Positions 1 through 12,679 of a stretch of DNA of 64,000 bases are shown here, piece by piece. The number at the start of each line of letters is the position of its first letter. The first letter of the stretch is position 1. The notes below the pieces were generated by a model. That model was not told the origin of the DNA and made no database searches. It saw nothing but the letters and a program-made list of their open reading frames with translations. The DNA comes from Gymnothorax reevesii (taxonomy: Eukaryota > Chordata > Actinopteri > Anguilliformes > Muraenidae), in assembly GCA_029721435.1 (NCBI GenBank), contig CM056583.1, positions 47,397,120 through 47,461,119 of the forward strand, written 5' to 3'. The position numbers and the translations under genes were made by a program.

Positions 1-1204
1 GGCCTGTTTATTTTTGCCTTGGATGTGCTGACATGAATCTTCAGCTCTAGCCTGTGCATGAATATTAACCCCAGGGGAAGAGCAGAAGCTGACTCCTGAC
101 TCCCTGCTCTTGCTCCCAGCCCAGTGGACCGAAGGGTCTGACTCCACATTTTAATTGAAATGTGACGCGCACACGCAACCATTTAGGTTGTGATCGTTTT
201 TGCTCAGTCCGGTGTAATCCCCTAAAACCCTTGGCTTCCTCTGCACCGCTTGCATCGTGTCACGGCTGGATTTCCAGGATTTACACTGCTTTTGTCTCGG
301 CATGGTGGAAGTTGGGATTTTTTTTTTAACACATAGATTGTGTGACAGAATGACTGAGTCTTGCTCTATGGTTTGTTTTTCCATGCATCATATTTGTCAG
401 TACTTTTTTGGAACTTACTTTCAGAAATACTTATGACTTATTAGAAATGCTGAATTGACTGAAAATACAGGTTTGCATCTTTCAGAATGTTTTTAGTGTC
501 TACTTTGGGCTCCAGGATTATTGGCACCCCTGAGTGAAAATGGACAAAAAATACAATTTAAGAAATAACAGAGATTGCTTGATTATGTGTTAACCGCATG
601 TTCTACATCTAAGGTCATACCGTGCCAGTCTTCCTGTTCTTTGTTGTGCTGGGTTTCACTCGCCCATATACTTGCGGGCAGTTTAATCTGGCATACGTTT
701 TTAAACAGTGGCCAAGCGAAGTACCCAGATGAAACCCACACGGACCCGGGTAGAATATGCAAACTCAACACTGAAAGGTTCTAGGCTGGAATCAAGGTCC
801 TTCTTGCTGTGAGGCATTACATTATCGAGAAAAATTAAAGGCCCTTATGTGAGAGGCATATAACGGCAGCACCCATGTTACTGATGACATACCAGGTTGC
901 GAGGGCATGCGGAGCATATGCATTTGCGATATTGAATATTAAAATTAAATTCTAATGAATGATGTCTGCACCCTGCGAAGGATTGGCAAGCTTTCCAGGG
1001 TGGGGTCCCTGCCTTTCTCCCAGAGTCAGCTGTGATGGGCTCTAGTTCCATGTATAGAGAATGGATGGATTAAATGAGCTTTGAGCATATGCACACTAAA
1101 AGTAATTTTGCTTGTCAGAATTGGCTAAATACTTTAATGTCATCTACTTTAAAACTTATCAGTCTATAAAGCATGGGCAGTGCTCTGTGTGGTTGGGTTA
1201 TTGT

Positions 1205-1480
1205 CTCGAATCCAGCTATGACCAGCTAAAAATACAGCTCAGACCATCTTAAACCAGTTTAGAATTCTAGCTGCTAGAATTCTAAGCTGGTTTAAGATGG
1301 TCTGAGCTGTATTTTTAGCTGGTCTCTGTAGCTTGCTGAAGGTGGTCAACGCTGGTTAAGCTGGTATTGTCAGCTGGAGTCAGCTGGTGAAGGGCTGGTC
1401 GACCAACTATAACTGTTTAAAACACAGCTTAAACCAGCCTGACCAGCCTTGGCTGGTCAAAGCTGGAATTTTCAGCAGAG
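1205..1480. repeat. Foldback MITE with near-perfect 52-bp palindrome
   Basis: Positions 1220-1271 and 1273-1324 are inverted copies of each other, 52 bp each, with one mismatch and a single-base loop. Around them the words CCAGC, GCTGGT and TTAAACCAGC recur in both orientations up to about 1480. This is the look of a non-autonomous foldback element; I do not know the superfamily. Confidence 0.8.
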
Positions 1481-2099
1481 TTTGAATTGCGTGGAAAACG
1501 AGATAGAACTGTCATCTTCTAGAGCAGCAAGTCGGTTGTGATGCTGACATTGTTTACGACATTGTGAATACATTTATTTCCCTGTTAAATAAAAACAGTT
1601 TACCAACATTTTATATTTCTATTTATAAACTGTTTTTCCGAACTATATTTAAGCCTTCACCGAGTGCTATGTTTATTTATTATTTTCAAAAAAATGTTTT
1701 GCATGTTTTAGAAGCGCGTTTAGTGGTTAGTAGGTTAGTTTGAAAAAACGTTCTAGATATAGAGTTAGTCGTTCGATGTGAATTCAACAGCAGTGGAAAA
1801 GGAAGATTTTCTGTAATAATATTATGCTGAAAATTCTGATCAATCCTTATGGTGGTGTCCATTGAGGAACTTGGGTTACTAATCCAAGAATAACCCATCA
1901 TGAACCTGGCTTGATTTTACAGCCATTGTTTCGGCACTGATGTCCTAGTTATGAAATGCAGGATGTAGGTCCATCAACAACCCAATCCTCATGACCCATC
2001 CTGAAGAAAAATTTTCAGGCTTGAGAATTTTTTATTTATTTATTTTTTACAATCACCCCTGTGAATATATCATCAATTTCCTCTAAACAATTAATTGCC

Positions 2100-3075
2100 C
2101 TTTTAAAGAATATGGTAAATAAAATATAAAATGAAACCAGCAGTGAAACTGAACTTACTGTAATTCATGTAACTTTTAAGTAAATACTTCTTTTTGTCAT
2201 CCAGCACCATGAAGAAAACTAAAGAACTGGACGTTGAAATAGGCTGATGGTTGTAGATCTTCATAAATCTGATGATGGCCGCAAGAAGATTCACTAAAGA
2301 TCAGATATTCCACAGAACTCTTTTAGGGTAATTGTTAAATATTCATAAATTATAGATTATATATGAAAAATTTGATAGATAGTGGATGCATATGCATTTT
2401 GCTCCCCAGGGCAGGAATGAGGATGGTTTATGAAGTAAATAAAATCTCAAGAATCACCTTGAACTGCAGGCCTTGGTGGTGTCTTGGAATCACCATCAAA
2501 TGCTGCCTCATTCATTTCAGGGTTTTTGGAAGGGTTGCAAGAAGCTGTTGCTTTCTGACCAAATGTAAAATTTATGCAAGGTGAACTTTGGCATATTTAC
2601 CACAGATATAGCACTTGCATATTTTGGACAAAACTGAGGCCTGTGCAATGAAAGGCATATCATACCCACAGTGAAGTGTGGCAGGACAGTGATGTTGAGG
2701 GGCTGTTTTAATTCTTGTGGTCCAGATGGATGGGTTAAGATCAGTGTTTGGGTGGATTCCCTCAAAACCTCAAAAACCTGCCCGCTGAACTGAAGAGAGC
2801 AGTTGATGAAGGCTTTTGCAGGAATGTCACTGATATTGAAATTATCTACATTGAAGGATTTAGAGGGGGGGTTGTCTCCAAATGTGTGCCTTTACCATTT
2901 GTTACTTGATTTTTCTCCTCTTTGCCTATTAAGGGTGGTGGATGAACCTAGTGACTTGAGTAACCATTATGCAACAAGGGGTTAACTTTGCCAAATAGTA
3001 CAGGAAATCTGCTATAATTACCAGACATGGTTGGTTCGAGTGCTAAACCTGGGGTGCTAATAATGAAACCTCAGT
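2100..3075 (+). pseudogene. Tc1-like transposase relic
   Basis: At about 2670-2740 the plus strand reads TVMLRGCFNSCGPDGWVK in one frame, matching the S-V-M-L-W-G-C-F block of Tc1 transposases; upstream and downstream similarity is broken by stops and frameshifts. A TIR-like GGGTGCTAATAATG near 3054 is the approximate inverse of ATTATTGGCACCCC near 517, so the original element may have begun near 510 and been split by later insertions. Dead copy. Confidence 0.65.
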
Positions 3076-3090
3076 TTTGGGGAATTTCAG

Positions 3091-3295
3091 CCGTCTGACA
3101 AAGTTGGGTGGCTACCATAGATTCATGGTCATCGTCTCTGCCGCTGCGTCGGAAGAGATTTTCTTGTGGACATTCTACAGGCCGCAAATTTAACCAATTC
3201 CTTTAATATTTGGTGTGAGCATAGGTCATGGATTGATCACAACAACTATCGATTTTGGTTGCCATGGTAACAGAATTGGCTGAATAAAGCCCAAT
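3091..3295 (+). repeat. Hairpin-headed interspersed repeat, family A short copy
   Basis: This stretch aligns with 25976-26180: both run from a GACAAAGT-GGG-GGCTAC start, through TCTTGTGGACA-TC-ACAGGC and TCGATTTTGGTTGCCATGG, to an AATA-rich end. The two copies differ at many positions, so they are old. No coding capacity. Confidence 0.75.
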
Positions 3296-4397
3296 TTTAT
3301 CCTGAAAATATGCCCGTTTCTGTGTATGTATTAACGCTCAAGAGGGCAGAGTTTCAAGAAATCGCATGTGGACACTGGGGGGCTACGCCCATGCAGTCTG
3401 TTGGTTTGGTCGGCTCTGCAGTATGTCATGCATCATGGCATTTTGTGTTTCACAATATTAAATATATGTATATTTTAAGTTTTTTTTTTTTTCGTTCTTT
3501 TTCAGTTGTGAGTGCCTATAATTTTTGCCTCCATTGTAAATTGCCGATCTTTTTATATACTTGTGCAAATTAGCCTTTCAGGCAGCAAAACCCACAGACT
3601 GCTGTACAGCATGCAGTGTGCAGCACAAATGAACATAAGGGCATAATCCATAGGTTGTTGGTTCAGAATCAATTTAATGGTCTGTCTTGAGATGGGACAT
3701 GCAATGGAAGGCTCCGTCCATTATTAAGAAAACTCCATATTGTGCACAATTTTTAAAAATTAATCTATATTGGTGCTCCTGAATGTGTCAAAAATTTCAA
3801 CTAAGTTCGACTTCAGCTAGATGTAATGGCTTTTCTGTTTGCTCTGGAGACAATACCTTACACCCATAAACAATGAATCGCTTTTTTAAAACTGAAGACT
3901 CCTTGAGTGCAGTTGCTCAGTCACAATTCCAGTCGCGTGCTTTTTACGCATTTGATTTTTCAGCGCCATTGGAATGTTAATTAGTTTTTCAGTGCATCAC
4001 ATTTTCTGCCGTGTGTAAATAAGTCCCCGGCCTTCCCTGCTTCATTTGGCACAGATCACTGCCGCTGCGGCTAACGTCATGTGATCCTCTCCTCAGCTGA
4101 AGTGCGTGAAATCGGGGCACGCTCTGGGCATGTACCGCCTCTCCTCCCCTAGAGGCCTCCGTAAAACCAGTCATCCAAGATTCTTCAAATACAGGTTCGA
4201 AATTACCACCCCATGTTGGGTTGATATAGAAAATACACATGAAAACTGGAAGCTGTGATGACTAAATTTAATTTGACCTCAAATAAATTCCAGATTTTGT
4301 TTTTTTATGGTCAGCTTCATTTTATTTGCAATTCAAGTCTGCAATGCATTTCGTCACATTTGGGATTGGGGTAATTTACAGGTAAAGAGAATTTTTA

Positions 4398-4790
4398 TGC
4401 CCCCGTAAATGAAGTTTCAGAGGCATATAGTTTTTTCACCCGCCCGTCTGTCCGTCCGTCCGTCTCTGTCCGCACTATAACATGGCTATAACTTTTGATC
4501 GGCTTTTGATAGGACTTTGATACTTGGCATATGCATTGCTTGATCATGACTTTTGACCTTGTGACCTTGACCTTGGAGCATGACGTTTGGTGACAAAAAC
4601 TTTAACCTGGGCCATGACTTTTCATTAGCTAGTAATAGGCATTTCATACCTGGCATATGTATTCCTTAGGATAAGGCCTTTCTGATGAGGTAATGAATGT
4701 TGACCTTGTGACCTTGACCTTTAACCTTTGATTGACTCATGATAAGCCTTTAGTGGATAGCATGTGCATGTTATGCAGGGGGGCATCAGT
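4398..4790 (+). repeat. GTCC-tract repeat with clustered TGACCT half-sites
   Basis: A GTCTGTCCGTCCGTCCGTC tract (about 4447-4465) precedes an AT-rich body with two tandem units. Each unit holds three TGACCT half-sites in direct orientation (second after two bases, third abutting), starting at 4554 and at 4701, 147 bp apart. TGACCTTGA read in reverse is TCAAGGTCA, the ERR/SF-1-type extended half-site. Confidence 0.75.
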
Positions 4791-5474
4791 GTTTCACAAA
4801 CACATCTTGTTTTTTTAAAGATTATGTGATCCAAGGTAAACAAAGAACAAACAGATGATTCTTTTTGTGACTCAACACAATTTTCCCTTGGCCACATTGG
4901 ACCACTTTTCGGAGCTTCTGCTCATCATGCGTAAGGACCATATAGACTGTATTAGATAAGTTACAGTCTGAGCTATCACGAAAAGTATCAATTTCATACA
5001 TACAGACACAAAACAAATGATCAAAAAGCGCTCGCTTTGCGAGGCAGCGCTGTCATTGGCTATTACTGGACGTTACCCATCTCCCTCATGGTGTACGAGT
5101 GGAATGATAAGAACATGGATGAGGGATTGCCAATTTTGTTCAAGATTTTCACAGAGTGGAACGCAATAGAGGATTTCTGACATGGTCCCGTGTAAATGTT
5201 CAGCACTGTCTTGTATGAGGCCAAGGTTTTTAATTTTCATACTTGAGTGTAAAGCTTATTAAGCATTTAGAAAATATTTCGGTGAAATGTTTACGCTCCG
5301 TTTATAATTTAATTAATGAAGAAATGGTTATATTCAAACAGAATATAACTATCAGTTCTATTCAACACACAGTGCCTTGCATACAGATTTGTGAAGGGTT
5401 TTGTAGATATTAATTGGAAGTAATACAGGTAGGAATCTGAAGGGGTTAACATGCACTGTATGTCATTATGCTTT

Positions 5475-5905
5475 TTTTACCCTCGGCCCGACTTCAGGCC
5501 GAAGGGTATCGTCATCAGTTCGTCGTCTGTCTGTCCGTGTGTGCACCTCTAAAGTCGGCATCAATAAACTAGTTACCCATGCTAAAACACTTGCGGTAAT
5601 GTAGGGAATCCAGGCCAGGAAAGAATTTTTCTGATCGGACCATTTTTTTGGGAAAAAAATGGCGTTTTTGAAAAAAACTTTGTCGTGGACTGATTTTAAT
5701 GAAGCATTGGAGCTAGGGGGTTTATACCTGGGGGAACGATCATATATATGCAAGGCTCTAGATTAGAGAAAAAAATTTGAATTTTTCAAAATTTTTATGG
5801 GACTTAGGCCATTTTTGTATTTGTAAATGTATGTTCTGTGGAATTCTACTTTGGTTATTGTGTAATTCTGGGGTACTTCAAGTCAGGCCGAGGGTGTTCA
5901 AACGT
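5475..5905 (+). repeat. Hairpin-headed repeat (CCCTCGGCC type)
   Basis: It opens with an inverted repeat, ACCCTCGGCC and GGCCGAAGGGT around an 8-nt loop (about 5479-5508), then GTCGTCTGTCTGTCCGTG, then an AT-rich body. A GGCCGAGGGTG echo near 5884 may mark the other end. Confidence 0.65.
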
Positions 5906-6124
5906 GGGCGTTTCTTGTTATGTTGATAAACTGCGAAACGCATGTCCGTGCATTGGACAGACAATTTATGGACTGGACGGGATAAAAGGGATATTTTTTG
6001 CTTATCTTTTTGAGAGTGCTCTCGACCAATTGTAAAACTTTTACTTTCCTAAGAGAAGAGCAAAAATGAGAAAACATTGATGAATCCCAGAAATCATTTG
6101 GGTACCAAAAAATAAAGAGAGAAA

Positions 6125-6740
6125 TTGAGGATATGGATAAAGATGAGACTGTTTCCACATTCCTTCTTGCAAGCAGAGGCCCAGTGTGTCCAAAATGTGC
6201 TGTTGACTTCTCTGGGCTCGGAGGCATCTGTTACGGTCCATCACACTGCAAACGTGTACTTGTGGTCAGTTTCAGGAAGAAATGGACACTGTGTACTCTG
6301 GGCCTCAGAAGAAAAAGCCCATCCAGACAGTGTCTTGCAGCAAGTCCAAAAGACACGGTCTTGTCATGGTATAGCGTTGTGTCAGTGCCCTTGGCAGGGG
6401 TCACATGCACATCTGTGAAGGTTCTATTAATGCTGAGTTGCACACAGATTTTAGAGCAACATGTGCTGCCTTCAAGACCGTATATTTCCTAGGGATTCCC
6501 ATGCGATGTTAAGGCATTGCTGAACCACATTCTGCACGTGTTAAAAGGAATCCCCACATTACAGGAGGATGTGGGTGCTGGGCTTCTCAGTTCACAGTCC
6601 CAACTTGTCCCCAAGAAATGCAAAATGTGCCAACAGAGACCCTGTGCTGTTGCACACCTTAACCTCTTCAACTCTACAATCCCATACATGAGTTTCTCTA
6701 TTGTCGCTTTTTTGTTCAAAACTCTGGAACTTTAGGCCTA
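6125..6740 (+). pseudogene. Tc1-like transposase relic
   Basis: Plus-strand words match the element at 17.5-19.1 kb read on its coding strand: a HPDSVLQQVQK segment near 6320, then CATCTGTGAAGGTTCTATTA near 6410 and TTAGAGCAACATGTGCTGCC near 6448. The frame is broken repeatedly. A dead, older copy, opposite in orientation to the 17.5-kb copy. Confidence 0.7.
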
Positions 6741-6741
6741 T

Positions 6742-7050
6742 TAAATACTAATCAGAGATCCTAAGGTTTCCAAAGATCCTAAATATGCCCTGTTGAATTA
6801 CAGGGAAATGTGTATAAAATGATGCAGAAGATCCAGTTATTTTCTGTTGTATGCAGTGCTGCAGCCATAAAAGTATAGCATACTGTATTTGAATTTTTCC
6901 ACTCAATTTGTGTGATGTAGCTTCAGGGAAGGGCTGCAACCAGCAAATATAGAATTTCTATGTGACATTGTCTTAGAATATGGATTAAATGCTTTTTCTT
7001 TGAACCTACTTGAGGGGATATTCAAGCAAAAATCAGAGTTTTAGAGGTAA
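6742..7050. repeat. Unidentified module, copy 1 of 2
   Basis: Aligns along about 300 bp with 45329-45625: shared words include CAAAGATCC, CAGGGAA-TGTGTAT, GCTGCAACCAG and TTTGAAT-TT. Divergence is high. No TIR or coding frame seen. Confidence 0.65.
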
Positions 7051-8454
7051 TGTCTTGTTCGCAGGAAGTATCAGACTTGGTTACTCTTGAAACACATTTG
7101 GTGTCTTAAGTCCCTATGTGGTCATGTGTTGTGTTGTGAAAAGGAATGGCTACATTAAATAGTGGCCAGTACTTAACTGTCCCATTAAAAAAAAAAAAAA
7201 AAAATGTTACAAGACTGAATTTTAATGAGCTTTTATTTTGAAAAATCAATAAAATTTAATGTTTGTAAAACATCAACTATTGTGCTTTTGCATTGTTTTC
7301 AATGTAATTCAGGTCTAAAATAATCTAAAATTTGCTGCTTTCAATTAGAATTTTCATTTAGCCTGCTATCCCCACCCTTATCTGAGTTTGGGTTATAAAG
7401 TTATTTTTCTTTTGAGGAAAGGAGCAATTGTGAATTATTAAGTAAGCTTGTGAAATAGCTTAAATAAGCTTGTAAATTTTAGATATTTATGTTTATTAAG
7501 GAAATATTGATGCCATGATCTCTCAGTCACTAACTTTGACTGCGTAGTCTGGACACATCTTGAGGTGGTGTTGCCCGTTGTCCATTATAATGTTTTTCAA
7601 GCATTTCTGTCAGACTGGATTCATACTGCTGAGGATGTGAGGGTTAGTGAGGAAACTCGCATACTGGTTTGGTAGCTTTGTACTTGTTGCTCCAGGGAGG
7701 GGACGTGGACTGTGATGCCTGTGGGCAAAAACTCGAGTACTATGTACATTTATATAAGTAGTAACCTGGAGAGTCAATGCAAAGCTCATGCAGGGATGAG
7801 TTCTTAATGCAGCATTGGTTTTACACTACAGTTGGATTGGCAGACTTACAAATGGCCATTATATGACTGGAGTGTAAAATAGATTATGATCATTATGAAT
7901 CACAATGCAGCTATGCTTATTCACTGCACCTCTGAAATAATGTCTTCACTTCGCTTTGGATATCTTTTGTTATTTGCTGTACTAAAAAACATGATGCCCG
8001 ACACGTGCCCGAATACAGTGACTGAAAGCTGCTGGCCATTTCATTACATTACATTTATCAGTCATTGGGTAGACTCACCACTAGTATTTGGCTGTTAAGA
8101 GTGAGATGTTCTCATCTCTTGGACTGTTTGGCGTTGTGTAATTGATAACAATGACTTTAGCTGAAAAATCATCTGGATCGGCTGTTGTCATTTATCACCG
8201 TTACGTCCTCTGCTGCTGGAAGACCTCCTGATGCATAATTCTAGAAGAGGATATCCATTTCTCCTATGCCAAATAATCTTTGCTGTAGAAGTTGGCAGGT
8301 CGCCATGCCAACAAAGTTCTAAAATAGAATATTAAAAATGTGGTGTTGGATTTCAGTGACTGTCCCTTTTTTTGCAATTCAGTTGCTTGGGAAACTGAGT
8401 GATGCAACATTGTCTATACATTTTCTTTTGGCTGAATTGGGCAATAGAGGCATT

Positions 8455-9035
8455 GATTCACCTACTGGCAGTGGCGAGCCATGTATCAGTGACAGGGAAT
8501 CGGGTGCCCAAGACTCATCGATGCACAGGGACAATAAATGTTATCCCGCCTGGTATGAACCAACAGAAGACGTACTGTGGCGCAAGTCCCAGGGAATTTC
8601 ACTGATGCTTATGTGAAGAATGAGACACAACACGCAGTGTATCACGCCGTGCTGTAAATGGTCCTTTTTAGCTGCAGACCGTTTGGAGGGCCTGTTGTTA
8701 CCCAGGCCCACTACCTGTAAAAGTGCCCTGCAGTGGACACCTGGCATTAGAACTGGTCTTTGGTGATATTGAAGAAGGCCGCCTGGTCTAGTGAGTCCCG
8801 TCACCTTTAACATACGTGCACCAGCTGGGTACATGTGCACCATTTACCTGGGGAAGAGATGCCTTCTTCCTACAGTGCATCCCGTTGCCAAGCTGGTGGA
8901 GCGAGTGTGATGCTCTGGGAAATTTTTACTGCTGGGAAAACCATTGGTCAAAGTATTCAAGTGGATGTTAGTTTGACAGAACTGATTTTGTGGCATGAGG
9001 GAACCTCCACAATATTAGGCTGGTGGTTTTGATGT
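8455..9035 (+). pseudogene. Tc1-like transposase relic
   Basis: A plus-strand frame near 8835-8950 reads PGEEMPSSYSA and then QAGGASVMLWEIFTAG, matching the Tc1 transposase GG-SVM-W-F block with its upstream P-E-M segment. The sequence before it shares the GTGCCCAAG-CTCATC-ATGCA pattern with 43280-43310 in another copy. Interrupted by stops. Confidence 0.6.
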
Positions 9036-9175
9036 TGTGGATGATCGGTATATGTGATATCGTAATATAGGAAATGGCATGAGTCCATCGGTATCCAATT
9101 CTTAAATTTCTTGGAAAACTCAGGTCTTTTTTTATGTTACCAGCTCTTGTCAGTAACTTGACCACGATTATTTTT

Positions 9176-9430
9176 AGCTCGCCGGGACGAGTAACGTCCG
9201 GAGAGCTATTGTCGTACCCCCGGTGTCCGCGTCCGTCTGCGTGCAGAAAAACTTTAACCTTGCCCCGGTGAGCTTTGTTGTCTTTCTGACAACTCTTGTC
9301 TGATACTTTCATGTCTTAATTTCTGGAGCTATTGTTATCATCGCAAAGTTTTTGTCCTGTCAATGCTTGATATTGTGCTGTAGCCACAATGCGGCTACGG
9401 GCAAAATCTCGGAGAGCTCCTGCTGTCGTG
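9176..9430 (+). repeat. Hairpin-headed repeat (AGCTCGCCGG type)
   Basis: Starts with AGCTCGCCGGGACG pairing with CGTCCGGAGAGCT across a 4-nt loop (about 9176-9206), then GTCCGCGTCCGTCTGCGTG. It contains AACTCTTGTCTGA near 9290, similar to the ACAAACTCTTGT end of the family C copies. An echo, CGGAGAGCTCC, occurs at about 9411. Confidence 0.65.
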
Positions 9431-11071
9431 CCATCGTGTAAAACACTGTGACACTGCTCATGTCACCTTATGTACTGGAACAACTGACCATCAGAGGTAA
9501 TTTTGCTGAATAATTTTGCCTCAAACCAGTTTAAACAAAATTTTTTTGCATCAATAATCATGGAATGACCCTTCAAATATGCACTTAGGTTTTTTTTTTT
9601 TTTTTTAATTAACTTTTTTTATTTTTTTTGCATAGCCTGTCAATTGTAATAAAAAATTGAGGTTTTCCATCTTTTTGTTTACTGCCCATATTTTTACCTC
9701 CCCTACATGTACTTGTGGGAATTATTTTTTTTATTTTTTTTTTTTGTTCTCAGTCCGTACTGTAGTATTTTTCAATACAATTTCACTAATAAAATATTGA
9801 GAAGTAATGCATCAGGACCCCTTTTATATGGAAGTGGTGGCGTATAATCATTACTGCACACTACTGTACATGAAATACAGGAGTATGAGTGAGCACAACC
9901 AGCGAGGTGTTGAGTTTTGATATATTTGATTTATAACACTTAAGTTAGCTGACTGCAAGTGCTATTGTTCTGATTCTCATAAACCTGACCAGATCGCTTT
10001 TTTGCGAGCACATCTGTGCGTCATTCTGCTTGTGGCATACAGGGGTACAGATCATGATGATCAGAAGGGTGACTCTGTTAACGAGGAATGGGAGTACAAA
10101 TTTCCTGCTGAACTTGACTTCAGCTTACCCCACCCCCATGAGACAAAGCTAAATGCTACCAGCCACCGTCAGTCCTGCCTTAGTCATCAGTGGTAGGAAA
10201 TGGCACAACCTGCTCATCTCAAATTGCAGGCAGGATCTTTGTTCCTTTCCTAGATAATAGTAATTTTGCATTCATAGTTATCTAATAATGTGGGAGCAGC
10301 AGAACGTCATTTATGTTGGCCAACAGAGCATAATTAAAGGACTCAAGTCAAATCCGTAAAGGTCCTGCAAGGTCAGTTTCAATTGAGAATGCTTTCAGAT
10401 GATTTTTTTTTTGGCATGTATCCAGTTCCCTCTAACAAAAGACATTATTTCATTGCAAAATGATTGCATTGTAAAAATATTTTCATTCAGATTGAAAGTT
10501 GCTCTTATGGAATACGATTTACTGATCAGGTTGAGGATTTGCCCTGGGAGAGAATTTTTTTTTTTTTTTTTTTCCTGCATTGAAAGTCAATTCTGATTAA
10601 TGCCAGCATTGGTTGATTCAATTCCTGGTATTCTAAAATCTCATCCAGCAATATCATTGGTGGTTCACCTTGTTTTTTTTTGTACTCCGTAATCTTTTTT
10701 ATCTTACAACCTCAAGTTAACAAAGGTTTCCTGAATCGTTCTGCAACTTTTTTCGCTAGCATTCTGATGGATATGTTGGCAGATGTGGTTTAAATGAAGA
10801 TGTCTGTTTTTCGAAATGAGCAACTGGCACCCTAATCAACCGTCAAATAGCTGTAATACTTATCTACTTTTAAAAGGTTATAAATTTATTAACGTTTGTT
10901 ACATTATACTAAGAAGTTGAGTATAAATGCTGAAGTGTCGTAATAAATTTCCAATTACACATCAGTTTATATGTTGAGATACACGGATGAATAGCGATTT
11001 GTGGGCTTTACTAAATTCCTATTCTTTCCACCTCTGCTCATTTAAAAAAATTCCTTTACATTCCTATACAG

Positions 11072-12310
11072 TGCCCTCAGCTAATATTGGCAGTCATACT
11101 TGGTAAATATGAACCAAAGTGGTTGTAAATTAATGCCCCTCTGTTTTATGTTTTTTATCCCCCGCTAAGGCGCAGCGGGGGATGTAGTATTCAGCTCCGT
11201 CCGGACATGCGTATGTACATCCGTCCCGTACATTGTCAGCGCAATATCTCAAGAAGGAGTCAACTTATTTCTATTCTGTTTGGTACCAACCTTCCTACTG
11301 GGAATGCGCAGACACCAGTCTGTTTTGGTGACCTAACGGCGGGGGATATAGTCGCTTTAGTGACAAACTCTTGTGATATTTAATTTGAAATCCTAACAAA
11401 AATATAACCTTTCATTGAGATTAATTTGATTGAAAGAAAATATCAACACATGAAACACTATATATTTTTTCAAAAATTTTTCCGCCACGATTATTGGATC
11501 CCCCTTACGTGATTATTTGTGTAACCTCTGCCGAGATCACAGTTGTGAATCGCTATTACAGTTTGTAATAAGTTTGTGAAAGACTTGAAAGGAATCTAAA
11601 AGCATTCCTCCTTGGAGAATGTGTACGCATCCTTCAAATTCCTCAGCCCATGTTTATAAACTCTTCTCTTTAGCTCTTGCAACAGGTTATCTGTTGGGTA
11701 TAAGTCAGGGCACTGGGATGGTCTTGGCAAAACCATGATTCTGTCGTTTTAAGTCTTTTTTTTTTTTTTTTTTTTTTTTTTCTTAATTGGAAAATGTGAC
11801 GACTATCCAGTCTATGCTTTCAAGCGGAGACAGTTGGGTTTCTGTTTAATATCTGATAGCACTGGATGGGATCCATGATACCATGAATCCTCACAAGTTG
11901 TTCAGGACCTTTTGAAGAAAAGCAGCTCCACAATGTTATAATCTACCACTGTACTCAACAAGGTTCTTTGTGGGAAGGCAAACTCACAGTTCTGGTGTGT
12001 TTTTTTTATTTTTATTTATTTATTTATTTAATTTTTAGCCAAACTGCTCTAATTTAGTCCCATCTGACCAGAGAACCCAATCCCACAAATGTACCAGTCC
12101 TTTTTTATGACAACAGAGCCTTTTTTTGTCAGCCCTCTGTTTGTTCTGATTCTGTCTGATTGTAGTCTTTCTGTCCCTGAGACAGAAACTCAGCAGTTTT
12201 CGAATTGTGATCCTTTGCATTTTCTTCGCTACCCCAACCATCCTATTGAAAGTACATGCGGTCATAATGCGTACAAATCCTTTTCTTGGCAAAGTTTTAA
12301 TATTGCACTA
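11072..12310 (-). pseudogene. Tc1-like relic with nested repeat
   Basis: On the minus strand 12035-12100 encodes WVLWSDGTKLEQFG, the W-SDE-K block around a catalytic acidic position of Tc1 transposases (here the E is G). The left end near 11072-11105 (GTGCCCTCAGCTAATATTGG) resembles a Tc1 TIR. A family C repeat has inserted at 11158-11377. Many stops; not functional. Confidence 0.65.
11158..11377 (+). repeat. Hairpin-headed repeat family C, copy 1
   Basis: About 215 bp aligned with 53682-53893. Shared landmarks in order: a CCCCCGC/GCGGGGG hairpin, GATATAG-like start, CTCCGTCCG, AATATCTCAAGAAGGAGTCA, TTGGTACCAACCTTCCTACT, GGGAATGCGCAGACACCAGT, a second GCGGGGGATATAGT, then TTTAGTGACAAACTCTTGT. 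The two copies are highly similar, so this family is relatively young. Confidence 0.85.
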
Positions 12311-12679
12311 TGCCATAAATGAAATTATTTCCTTGGTTTTTGAAATTAATTATTTCTAATTTTAGCCATTTTCTCACTTATATTTTCACATTAGTGAAGT
12401 TCAGTGACTCTGTTCACATCATTGATGTATTCTCTTTTTAATCATGGTGATGGGTAACTAAGGGAAATTAGCCTCGTCATTATGGCTAACTTTAATGAGA
12501 AAATATGAATGGGAATGCACTTAAATTAGATGTTTCTCAAAATATTCTTGGGGTGCCAGTGGTTATGCCGTACATGTTTTTTTTTGGGAAAAATGCTTAT
12601 TTAAATATAAGAGTTTTTTTTTATTTTATTTTTTTATTTTTTATTTTTTACCTTTCAATTAATTTCATGCAAGGTTAGA

